Shown here: positions 1 through 4,656 of the stretch, piece after piece
Numbering within the stretch: position 1 is the first letter of the stretch
Layout: each line of letters opens with the position of its first letter
Assembly: GCA_021786265.1 (NCBI GenBank)
Contig: JAJYNP010000304.1
Span: 1 to 6,132 of the forward strand
DNA: 6,132 nt
From: Chloroflexota bacterium
Lineage (GTDB): Bacteria; Chloroflexota; Limnocylindria; Limnocylindrales; CSP1-4
Reading direction: 5' to 3'
Made by a program: the position numbers and the translations under genes
The notes under the pieces: model-generated
The model's input: only the letters and a program-made list of their open reading frames with translations
The model's database searches: none
Told to the model about the DNA's origin: nothing

Positions 1-523
1 CCGTCGCGACGATGACGTCCTTGGCGATCGGCAAGTCATCGAGAGCACCGCGGATGCGGATGCGCATCGCTCGGCGATTTTCGACCTCGTCCAGGATCAT
101 GAGGATGTCGTAGTCGCTGTCGTCACGAGCGTCTCCGCGCGCTCGGGATCCGAACAGGATGATTCGCACCGGGTCGACCAGCCGGACGATCCGGCCCACG
201 ATGGCGGGCAGCCAGAGATCCCCTCGCTCGGGCGGGTGCGCAGGCACTGGGAACCCCGAGCCGTACAGTCCGGCCGCCTCGGCGAGGCGCGCCGACCGCT
301 CGGCTCTTGAGCGCCGGATTACGTCGAGCCAATCCGGCATCGTGTGGGGACCCTGGGCAGGTCGAGGCCCTGGCGGAAGGCCGCCGACGAGTGCAAGGTC
401 GTCCTCGTCGATGACGTGCTGGGTGCCGATCTTGGTGGCCGGTAGCTTTCCTTCGCGGATCCAGCGGCGAATGGTCTCGGGGTTCTTCCCTACCCGTCTG
501 GCGACCTCAGGAACGGTCAGCAT
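1..523 (-). CDS. HTH (excisionase-type)-MNT nucleotidyltransferase fusion, C-terminus cut by window edge
   Basis: The frame is open from an ATG at 523 to the left window edge (174 codons visible). Residues about 1-45 form a helix-turn-helix of the HTH_17/excisionase type (LTVPEVARRVGKNPETIRRW followed by IREGKLPATKIG), expected to bind DNA. After a Pro/Gly-rich linker (about 46-62) and a helical spacer, a minimal nucleotidyltransferase domain begins near residue 105. Its signature is G125-S126, then D137-Y-D139 (GSx10DxD), with a likely third carboxylate at D169 in a KDVIV strand. Known MNT proteins transfer nucleotides and often act as the antitoxin (or toxin) partner of HEPN proteins; here that role is inferred. 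An internal ATG at 340 would give MNT alone, but the in-frame HTH and the promoter at 530-535 favour the 523 start. Any HEPN partner would lie downstream, beyond position 1. An internal fusion is a simpler reading than two genes because no stop separates the domains. Confidence 0.8.
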   Translation of the reverse strand, partial: MLTVPEVARRVGKNPETIRRWIREGKLPATKIGTQHVIDEDDLALVGGLPPGPRPAQGPHTMPDWLDVIRRSRAERSARLAEAAGLYGSGFPVPAHPPERGDLWLPAIVGRIVRLVDPVRIILFGSRARGDARDDSDYDILMILDEVENRRAMRIRIRGALDDLPIAKDVIVAT

Positions 524-524
524 C

Positions 525-539
525 GTTGCATACTACAAC
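525..539 (-). promoter_or_regulatory. Leaderless -10 box within an imperfect palindrome before the HTH-MNT gene
   Basis: Read on the minus strand, TAGTAT (535-530) matches TAnnnT and is followed by exactly 6 nt and then the ATG at 523. This is the geometry of leaderless actinobacterial-type transcripts. No convincing -35 is seen 16-18 nt further upstream. The box sits inside GTTGTAGTATGCAAC (539-525), an imperfect palindrome with 6-nt arms (one G.T mismatch) around a 3-nt centre. This is a plausible operator for the gene's own HTH, though that is inference. There is no Shine-Dalgarno sequence, consistent with leaderless translation. Confidence 0.5.
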
Positions 540-681
540 ATCGACCGCCTCGACGATCGCGGCGAGGCCGGCTCGCCTGCGGCGCGAAGAACCATGGTGA
601 CCAAGTCGCCGCTCATTGCCGCCGGCGCCGGGCAGTGGGAGACGAGGGGCCAGGACGCACTCGACTGCTGGTGCGGCTCGC

Positions 682-713
682 GACGCATGTCGCAGCTGTG
701 CTACGGTTGCGTC
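682..713 (+). promoter_or_regulatory. Candidate leaderless promoter/operator of the first TA module
   Basis: TACGGT (702-707) fits the TAnnnT -10 pattern and ends 6 nt before the ATG at 714. A weak -35-like GCGACG lies at 680-685 with 16-nt spacing. A 6-bp inverted repeat, GACGCA (682-687) and TGCGTC (708-713), brackets the -10 box, with its right arm touching the start codon. This resembles the arrangement at the second TA module and suggests autorepression by the antitoxin, which is an inference. No Shine-Dalgarno sequence is visible. Confidence 0.45.
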
Positions 714-968
714 ATGGTCGATGTCGCATCGCGTGAGCTTCGGAACAACACCCGCGCCTTGCTTGATCGAGTGGAAGCCGGCGAGTCGATCACCATCACC
801 GTCGAGGGCAGGGCCGTGGCCGTCCTCCTGCCCGTCGGTCGGCGCCCTCGATGGCTCAACCGGGAGGAGTTCGTCCGCCGGATGCTTCAGCATCAGGCTG
901 ATGCTCGTCTCCGCGCGGACCTGCGCGAACTCGCTCCGGACACGACCGACGACATCCGCGTCCGGTGA
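714..968 (+). CDS. Phd/YefM-family antitoxin (intact, partner toxin broken)
   Basis: This is an 84-aa protein. Residues about 1-45 carry the Phd/YefM N-terminal DNA-binding fold signature: ASRELRNNTRALLDRVEAGE, then an ITITVEGRAVAVLLPV strand pair. The charged C-terminal half (WLNREEFVRRMLQ, then a helical tail rich in Arg/Asp/Leu) is the expected toxin-wrapping segment. Family knowledge: such antitoxins repress their own operon and neutralise a co-encoded toxin, here a PIN-domain RNase. The frame stays open back to 159, but the family signature starts at the ATG at 714, directly after a leaderless -10. The stop codon overlaps the toxin start (GTGA), implying translational coupling. Since the toxin downstream is a pseudogene, this antitoxin is probably an orphan that may still act as a repressor or neutralise related toxins elsewhere. 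Confidence 0.85.
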   Translation: MVDVASRELRNNTRALLDRVEAGESITITVEGRAVAVLLPVGRRPRWLNREEFVRRMLQHQADARLRADLRELAPDTTDDIRVR

Positions 969-1352
969 CCGACGGAGTCGCGGATACCAGCATCTTCATC
1001 GCCAACGAGTCGGGCCGCGCGCTGTGAGCGGACGCCCTTCCCGAACGGCTCGCCGTCTCCGTGATCACGATCGGCGAACTTCGGGCCCGGCGTGCTCGCC
1101 GCTACCGATGTCGACACGCGCGACCGGCGATTGGCGACGCTGACGCAGGCGCTCACGCTCGACCCGATCGTGGTCGATGACCGAGTCGCCGAGGCGCGGG
1201 CCAGGCTCCGTGTCACCTTGCGTGAGCTTGGTCTTCGGATGCCCGTCAACGACTCATGGATCGCAGCGACCGCGATCTCGATGGGGGTCCCCGTCGTGAC
1301 GCAGGACGAGGACTACGTGGAGGTCCCGGGCCGGGCTGTGATCCGCGTCTGA
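965..1352 (+). pseudogene. Broken PIN-domain (VapC-like) toxin: nonsense codon plus 1-nt insertion
   Basis: The gene starts at GTG 965, overlapping the antitoxin stop by 4 nt. The N-terminus (GVADTSIFIANESGRAL) is a classic PIN start with the first catalytic Asp at residue 7. A TGA at 1025-1027 then interrupts it; an ancestral CGA (Arg) would differ by one base. The same frame continues as ADALPERLAVSVITIGELRA, containing the second acidic residue (Glu, about position 38). It then goes out of frame at a run of three C (1086-1088) where one base is extra. From 1092 the shifted frame gives VLAATDVDTRDRRLATL and, later, MPVNDSWIAATA and VVTQDEDY. These supply the last two PIN carboxylates, and the frame ends at the TGA at 1350. 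Stitched together, the protein would be about 128 aa, normal for VapC. Two independent lesions make sequencing error alone unlikely. An internally started fragment (86 aa from 1092) would lack the first catalytic Asp and Glu. Confidence 0.85.
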
Positions 1353-1383
1353 TCGACGCCCGCCTGGGTCTGGATCGATCCGC

Positions 1384-1412
1384 TTGACGGTGACCACAGG
1401 AGTCATTAGCGT
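1384..1412 (+). promoter_or_regulatory. Promoter of the second TA operon (-35/-10, leaderless)
   Basis: TTGACG at 1384-1389 is a near-consensus -35 hexamer. TAGCGT at 1407-1412 fits TAnnnT, and the spacer is exactly 17 nt. The -10 ends 6 nt before the ATG at 1419, so transcription would begin at or next to the start codon. An AGGAG at 1398-1402 lies 16 nt before the ATG, within the promoter spacer, so it is unlikely to act as a ribosome-binding site on a leaderless transcript. This is the best promoter in the window. Confidence 0.65.
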
Positions 1413-1417
1413 GGTCA
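1391..1417. repeat. 7-bp perfect inverted repeat overlapping the TA2 promoter (candidate operator)
   Basis: TGACCAC (1391-1397) and GTGGTCA (1411-1417) are perfect inverted copies separated by 13 nt. The left arm follows the -35 hexamer and the right arm overlaps the -10 and the predicted transcription start. Binding here by the Phd/YefM antitoxin, alone or with the PIN toxin, would block RNA polymerase. This matches conditional cooperativity known for the family. The assignment as operator is inference. Confidence 0.5.
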
Positions 1418-1418
1418 T

Positions 1419-1679
1419 ATGAGTGATGTGTCGGTCCGAGATCTCAAGGGGCGGCTTTCCCACTACCTGGAGCGGGCAGCTCGGGGAGAGGTGATCCGCG
1501 TCACCGATCGAGGGCAGCCCAAGGCCGTCCTGGGCCCCCTGCCCGGCCGGGCGCGGCTGGCGGAGGGGATCGCCGAAGGGTGGATCCGACCAGCCGAAGG
1601 GCATCCCGTCGGACCCTGGCGGCGCTTCCCCGCCTCCCGGCGGGTGACGGAGATGCTCGCTGAGGATCGGGGGGCGTGA
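1419..1679 (+). CDS. Phd/YefM-family antitoxin of an intact VapBC-like module
   Basis: This is an 86-aa protein. Its N-terminal half shows the Phd/YefM signature (VSVRDLKGRLSHYLERAARG, then EVIRVTDRGQPKAVLGPL), which forms the dimeric DNA-binding and autorepression domain. The C-terminal half is Pro/Arg-rich and probably disordered until bound to toxin, ending with the helix-like SRRVTEMLAEDRGA. The start is ATG 1419, placed 6 nt after a TAnnnT -10. The stop overlaps the toxin GTG by 4 nt, so the pair is translationally coupled. It is paralogous in fold to the antitoxin at 714-968 but clearly diverged, so cross-neutralisation cannot be assumed. Confidence 0.88.
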   Translation: MSDVSVRDLKGRLSHYLERAARGEVIRVTDRGQPKAVLGPLPGRARLAEGIAEGWIRPAEGHPVGPWRRFPASRRVTEMLAEDRGA

Positions 1680-2080
1680 CCCTTTACGTCGACGCCAGTG
1701 CCTTCCTCAAGCTCTATTTCGACGAGCCCGACAGCCCGCACGCCGAGGAGATCCTCACCGCCGACCCCGAGTGGGTGACGGCACGACACACAGCGGTCGA
1801 GGTCCGCCGCGGTCTCGCGCGCGAGCTGCAGGGCGTCGCGTTGCGGGCGGCTCGGCGGCAGTTCGATCGGGACTGGCTGACGGTTTCCGTGGTGGAGCCC
1901 ACAGACAACGTCTGCGAAGCGGCGGCGGAGATCGCCGAGGTCACCGGCGCGCGCACTCTGGACGCGCTCCATCTCGGGGCGGCGAGGGAGGCCGGTGGAG
2001 GCGCGCTGCCCTTCGTCACGTTTGACCTCCGCCAGGCCCAGATCGCGCGGTCGCTGGGCTGGATCGTGCTCGGGAGTTGA
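1676..2080 (+). CDS. PIN-domain ribonuclease toxin (VapC family), intact
   Basis: This is a 134-aa protein, the usual VapC length, starting at GTG 1676 within the antitoxin stop. PIN motifs appear in order: YVDASAFLKLYFDE with catalytic D6; TAVEVRRGLAR with E42; GARTLDALHLGAA with D96; and FVTFDLRQAQIARSLGW with D117. All four acidic residues expected to bind Mg2+/Mn2+ are present. Family knowledge: VapC toxins are sequence- or structure-specific endoribonucleases (tRNA or 23S rRNA) held inactive by the antitoxin; the RNA target here cannot be told from sequence. GARTLDALHLGAA is typical of the PIN subgroup paired with Phd-type antitoxins. No U-rich terminator follows. A small GCCGCC/GGCGGC inverted repeat (2083-2088/2110-2115) lies just after the stop without a T tract. 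Confidence 0.9.
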   Translation: MTLYVDASAFLKLYFDEPDSPHAEEILTADPEWVTARHTAVEVRRGLARELQGVALRAARRQFDRDWLTVSVVEPTDNVCEAAAEIAEVTGARTLDALHLGAAREAGGGALPFVTFDLRQAQIARSLGWIVLGS

Positions 2081-2470
2081 GTGCCGCCTCCCCGGTCACC
2101 GCGGAATCGGGCGGCGCCATTGGCGGCAGGACCGAGTCACGTTCCTCGCGTTCGTTCGTAGCCACAGCGAAGGCGGGGCGACGACGGCGGCGGAGAAGTG
2201 TCGGACGGAAATAAGAAACTCTTGTCGAGCCACCTCACCGTGTGACAACCTAGGTGGCACGCCAGGTCGCGTCCCGGAGCTGCTGGAAAAGCGCTGACGG
2301 CTCAGGCTCCTCCGCCCAAGAGGATACGGATCTGTGATCGTCGGCTTGGCATCACCTCCGCGTAGGCGCCTGCAGGACCGCGGCGAGCAAGCGGGCGACC
2401 TCGCGAGGATCGGCCTCCTGCGCGCGGGCGCCGCGCCAGGATCGTCTGAGTAGGCAGCGGGCGGAAACCA
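2081..2470. other. Gene-free stretch between TA module and CRISPR array; possible leader
   Basis: No convincing gene is seen in these 390 nt. The sequence includes a short AT-richer patch (around 2209-2226). It also has a 7-bp perfect inverted repeat, GCCACCT (2229-2235) and AGGTGGC (2252-2258), with a 16-nt loop. Because the CRISPR repeats end in ATTGAAG on the plus strand, transcription of the array is expected rightward, so this stretch would be its leader side. No clear promoter was found. On the minus strand, 2420-2352 reads as a helix-like peptide (AQEADPREVARLLAAVLQ) ending in TGA that overlaps an ATG, possibly a relic of a gene tail. Confidence 0.4.
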
Positions 2471-2582
2471 TATTTCCACGATCAGATGGTCGTGGCCCCA
2501 TTGAAGCCAGAACCTGTCCAGTCAACTCGGGCAACTCGGCGAAGGGTATTTCCACGATCAGATGGTCGTGGCCCCATTGAAG
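2471..2582 (+). CRISPR. Minimal CRISPR array: two identical 36-nt repeats, one 40-nt spacer, no cas genes in window
   Basis: Identical 36-nt units occur at 2471-2506 and 2547-2582, separated by a unique 40-nt spacer (2507-2546), giving a 76-nt period. Each repeat contains a 6-bp perfect stem, CCACGA and TCGTGG, around an 8-nt loop, and ends in CCCCATTGAAG. An ATTGAA(A/G) 3' end is typical of repeats whose last 8 nt become the crRNA 5' handle in type I and III systems. From memory, repeats of this family, when mistranslated, give peptides such as MGPRPSDRGN, FNGATT and LQWGHD, which are common spurious entries from CRISPR loci. All three frames occur here. No degenerate third repeat is found one period to either side. 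Orientation is inferred from the 3' handle. The array may be a remnant, a new seed, or an off-site array served by cas genes elsewhere. A simple duplicated sequence is the alternative, but repeat length, stem, handle and spacer size all fit CRISPR. Confidence 0.85.
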
Positions 2583-2628
2583 TCTGCCGACACTCCGGGT
2601 GAGGGATGGAGCCCGGCGCAGCAGCAGC

Positions 2629-2919
2629 TCAGATCCTCAAGACGAGCACCACCGCGGTCAGGACCAGCGCGGCGACGATGATCCCGGCCACGATCCAATC
2701 GAGGCGCGTGAAGGGTCGAGGACGCCACCGGCCGCCGGTGACCGGCGGCTCCACGGTCTGTTGGGGCAGGAGGAGGACGATCATGAGCGTCGCGATCGGA
2801 CCGAGGAGGAGCGAGATGAGGAACCACCAGCCACCGGGCCGGCCCTTGCCCTGGGCGAGACCGGCGTTGATAAGGGCGAGCGTGCCCCAGCCGATCGTGT
2901 AGCCCGTCTGCTCCGGCAT
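2629..2919 (-). CDS. Small two-helix membrane protein, function unknown
   Basis: This is a 96-aa protein. The start chosen is ATG at 2919 because an AAAGGGGG Shine-Dalgarno (2933-2926) lies 6 nt upstream. A longer frame to 3015 would run into the insertion-sequence end. Two transmembrane segments are visible: residues about 31-51 (WWFLISLLLGPIATLMIVLLL) and about 75-94 (WIVAGIIVAALVLTAVVLVL). They are joined by a loop of about 23 residues rich in Pro, Arg and Gly. The N-terminal part (YTIGWGTLALINAGLAQGKG before the first helix) resembles small Gly/Lys-linked membrane proteins common in actinobacteria and Chloroflexota, but I cannot name the family. It converges on the CRISPR array, whose last repeat ends 46 nt beyond its stop. 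Its upstream region may have been displaced by the adjacent insertion sequence. Confidence 0.65.
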   Translation of the reverse strand: MPEQTGYTIGWGTLALINAGLAQGKGRPGGWWFLISLLLGPIATLMIVLLLPQQTVEPPVTGGRWRPRPFTRLDWIVAGIIVAALVLTAVVLVLRI

Positions 2920-3021
2920 CGTTGGCCCCCTTTCGCGTCCGTGCTCCGTGAGTGGTGGGACACTCGCCATCATCGGGTCCCCGGCCTCTGGTGTCATCTG
3001 AAGCGAAAGTAGCACCCAGGG

Positions 3022-4260
3022 TCACGCTGCGACCACCGGGCTGAGCGTCACCTGGAAACCGAGGGCCTCGATCTGGCGGGCGAGGTGGCGGGCGTGACGC
3101 TCTGGGTCGTGGCGACGCAGGAACCAGTCCCCGCCGAGGTCGGTGTAGGGGACGCCCCGATCGAGGATGTGGTAGGCGGCGACGAGGATCGAGTGCTCGA
3201 GCGCGACCGTCGCCTTGGCATGGCCCCGGCGCGGGCGCAGGCGAGCATATTGGGCGGCGAGGTAGGTGCCCTTGGAGCGGGCGGCGGCCTTGGCCGCCTC
3301 GGTGAGATGGACCTGCAGCCACTTCGGTCCCTTGCGAGTCCGGCCCGTCTTGGACTTGCCAGCCGATTCGTGCTGGCCGGGACAGACGCCCGCCCACGAC
3401 GCGAGCCGGCTCGCGTCGCCGAAGCGGGTCATGTCGACGCCGATCTCGGCGACGAGCGCCTCGGCGCAGCGGCGGTCGATGCCCGGGATCGTGTCGAGCA
3501 GCACGACCTGTGCGCGGAAGGGCTCCATGACGCGGTCGATCTCGGCCGACAGACGCCCGATCGCCTCGTCGAGGTAGTCGAGCTTGGCGAGGATCTCGCC
3601 GACGAGCAGCGCGTGGTGGGCGCTAAAGCGCCCGGTGAGCGCCTCCCGGAGGGCCGGGATCTTCGCCCGCAGCGCGCCCTTGGCGAGCTCGGCCAGGGCC
3701 GCCGGATCGCGGCTGCCCTCGACGAGGGCGGCGAGCATCGCCCGCCCCGAGACGCCGAGGATGTCGGAGGCGACCGACGAGAGCTTGAGACCGGCATCCT
3801 GAAGCACCTTGTCGAGACGCTGCGCCTCGCGGCTGCGCTCCTGGATCTGGGCCTTCCGGTAGCGGGTGAGGTCGCGCAGCTCCCGGATCTCCGGCGGTGG
3901 CACGAAGCTGGGCCGCACCAGGCCGTGCTCGACGAGCTGGGCGATCCAGGCCGCGTCGGGCAGGTCGGTCTTGCGCCCGGGGACGTTGCGCAGGTGGCGG
4001 GCGTTGAGCAGCCAGCAGGTCATGGCGTCCTCGAGCACGTAGAACACGGGCTTCCAGTAGACCCCCGTCGACTCCATACCCACGACCTGAACCCTGAGGC
4101 CCGTGAGCCAGTCGCGCAGCGCGAGCAGGGCGACGGTCGTCGTGCCGAACTCCGCGGTCTCGACCTGCCGCTCGCCCCGCCCGTCCCGGACCCGGACGCA
4201 GGCGACCACCGTGTCCTTGTGGACATCGAGCCCCGCGCAGCGCTCGATCAGCGTGTCCAT
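3022..4260 (-). CDS. IS110-family transposase (DEDD/serine recombinase), intact
   Basis: This is a 412-aa recombinase. The N-terminal RuvC-like DEDD domain shows D12 (CAGLDVHKDT), E63 (VGMESTGVYWKPV), and D99 and D102 (GRKTDLPDAAWIAQL). A coiled-coil-like Arg/Glu/Gln region follows (about 125-160). The C-terminal Transposase_20 domain starts near LLDTIPGIDRRCAEALVAEI (about 254). It carries the predicted catalytic serine S299 in PGQHESAGKSKTGRTRKGPK. Family knowledge: IS110 enzymes cut and rejoin donor and target DNA using both the DEDD site and the serine, guided by an element-encoded bridge RNA. The start is ATG 4260 because GGAGGG (4273-4268) lies 7 nt upstream; the longer frame to 4506 enters non-coding DNA. 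The protein is somewhat longer than common IS110 enzymes (about 330-400 aa), with a C-terminal extension after PYTDLGGDWF. All key residues are present, so it is probably active. Confidence 0.93.
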   Translation of the reverse strand: MDTLIERCAGLDVHKDTVVACVRVRDGRGERQVETAEFGTTTVALLALRDWLTGLRVQVVGMESTGVYWKPVFYVLEDAMTCWLLNARHLRNVPGRKTDLPDAAWIAQLVEHGLVRPSFVPPPEIRELRDLTRYRKAQIQERSREAQRLDKVLQDAGLKLSSVASDILGVSGRAMLAALVEGSRDPAALAELAKGALRAKIPALREALTGRFSAHHALLVGEILAKLDYLDEAIGRLSAEIDRVMEPFRAQVVLLDTIPGIDRRCAEALVAEIGVDMTRFGDASRLASWAGVCPGQHESAGKSKTGRTRKGPKWLQVHLTEAAKAAARSKGTYLAAQYARLRPRRGHAKATVALEHSILVAAYHILDRGVPYTDLGGDWFLRRHDPERHARHLARQIEALGFQVTLSPVVAA

Positions 4261-4447
4261 GAGGCAGCCCTCCGCAATCGGTCCGTGCACCGCCGGGCCA
4301 CCTGGAGGGACCTCACTCGCGTGGAATCTGAAGCTCGCGCTCGCGGCGCAGTCAATCGTGCCCCGAGGTCCCCGCGTCCCACTATGAAACGGGCTCCGCT
4401 GGCACCAATGAGAAGCCGACGTCACCAGGCGACCCGCGCCTACTTTC
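4261..4447 (-). ncRNA. Candidate bridge RNA region of the IS110-group element
   Basis: This is a non-coding stretch of about 187 nt directly upstream of the intact transposase, on the strand and at the position where IS110-group elements encode the bridge RNA. It contains an 8-bp perfect stem, GGGACCTC (4307-4314) and GAGGTCCC (4365-4372), enclosing 50 nt with internal complementary GC-rich segments. This is a size expected for a target- or donor-binding loop. The Shine-Dalgarno of the transposase lies at its 3' end (4273-4268). The assignment rests on location and one stem; guide segments could not be matched to flanks because the exact element ends are unknown. Confidence 0.4.
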
Positions 4448-4471
4448 ATCGGTCTCGGGTGGCCGCGCCAG

Positions 4472-4500
4472 CGGCCCGCTGCCACTGAAGGAGCGGGCCG
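4472..4500. repeat. 9-bp hairpin at the outer end of the second IS
   Basis: CGGCCCGCT (4472-4480) and AGCGGGCCG (4492-4500) are perfect inverted copies with an 11-nt loop. The right arm overlaps the IS end repeat at 4481-4499. There is no T-tract, so it does not look like an intrinsic terminator. It may be part of the target site or of the transposon end. Some IS1111-group elements are known to target hairpin-forming sequences. Confidence 0.55.
4481..4499 (+). repeat. Left end inverted repeat of the IS1111-like element
   Basis: This segment contains TGAAGGAGCGGGCC (4486-4499), the perfect inverse of 5815-5828, preceded by GCCAC where the other end has GCCA. It lies on the 3' side of the transposase gene. 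Confidence 0.75.
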
Positions 4501-4656
4501 TGTCAAGGCGGTGGTCGCGGATGCATCGGGTCTTCTCTTACCTGGTCGGTCACGATTGGGCGGCCGCGGGCACCAGCGTCCTGGTCGGGCACTTCCGGTC
4601 AGTCATCTATTCGAGGGTGGTCCTCATGGTGGCATGCGGCCGGAGAGGCGGCTCAA
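4500..4656 (-). ncRNA. Candidate seekRNA/bridge RNA region downstream of the second transposase
   Basis: This is a 157-nt non-coding stretch between the transposase stop and the end repeat. It occupies the position where IS1111-group elements encode their guide RNA, on the same strand as the gene. It contains a small hairpin, ACCAG (4572-4576) and CTGGT (4581-4585), with a 4-nt loop. It also contains a 9-nt direct repeat, CCTGGTCGG, at 4541-4549 and 4580-4588, whose right copy overlaps the hairpin. Location is the main evidence; a transcript or covariation would be needed to confirm it. Confidence 0.35.

Larger units (their letters stand above)
3005..4447 (-). mobile_element. IS110-family insertion sequence (IS110-group layout), boundaries approximate
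   Basis: The element is defined by the 412-aa DEDD/serine transposase (3022-4260), a very short downstream end, and a long non-coding upstream end. That asymmetry is typical of the IS110 group, whose upstream end encodes a bridge RNA. The proposed limits are a short inverted match, GAAAGTAG (3005-3012) and CTACTTTC (4440-4447). An 8-bp match could be chance, and IS110 elements often lack terminal inverted repeats, so the ends are uncertain by tens of bases. The right limit must fall near or before the next element's end at about 4481. It inserted between a small membrane-protein gene and the second element. Confidence 0.6.

Noticed and set aside
159..713. N-terminal extension of the first antitoxin to an ATG at 159
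   Set aside because: It overlaps the HTH-MNT gene antisense; the Phd/YefM fold starts at 714, right after a leaderless -10, and the extension has no family-like sequence.
1025..1027. Recoded UGA in the first PIN toxin
   Set aside because: A second, independent frameshift at 1086-1088 makes decay the simpler explanation, and UGA is used as a normal stop for other genes here.
2229..2258. GCCACCT/AGGTGGC inverted repeat as a transcription terminator
   Set aside because: No T-tract follows on either strand and it lies about 150 nt beyond the toxin stop.
2096..2479. Minus-strand 127-codon open frame in the gap before the CRISPR array
   Set aside because: It begins inside a CRISPR repeat and its Arg/Pro/Ser-rich translation shows no domain; the gap looks non-coding.
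2352..2555. Minus-strand open frame running through both CRISPR repeats (MEIPFAELPELTGQVL...)
   Set aside because: It is made of CRISPR repeat and spacer sequence; the segment MGPRPSDRGN is the typical spurious translation of this repeat type.
2558..3397. Minus-strand open frame ending in FNGATTI
   Set aside because: It crosses the membrane-protein gene and the transposase gene in the wrong frame and ends inside the CRISPR repeat.
3005..4447. GAAAGTAG/CTACTTTC as true terminal inverted repeats of the first IS
   Set aside because: An 8-bp match between two flanks of about 100 nt has an appreciable chance probability and IS110-group ends usually lack such repeats; used only as approximate limits.
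3085..4488. Long plus-strand open frame (467 codons) opposite the intact transposase
   Set aside because: It is the antisense of a clear IS110-family transposase, an artefact of GC-rich codon usage; its Asp/Glu/Gly/Arg-rich translation has no domain signature.
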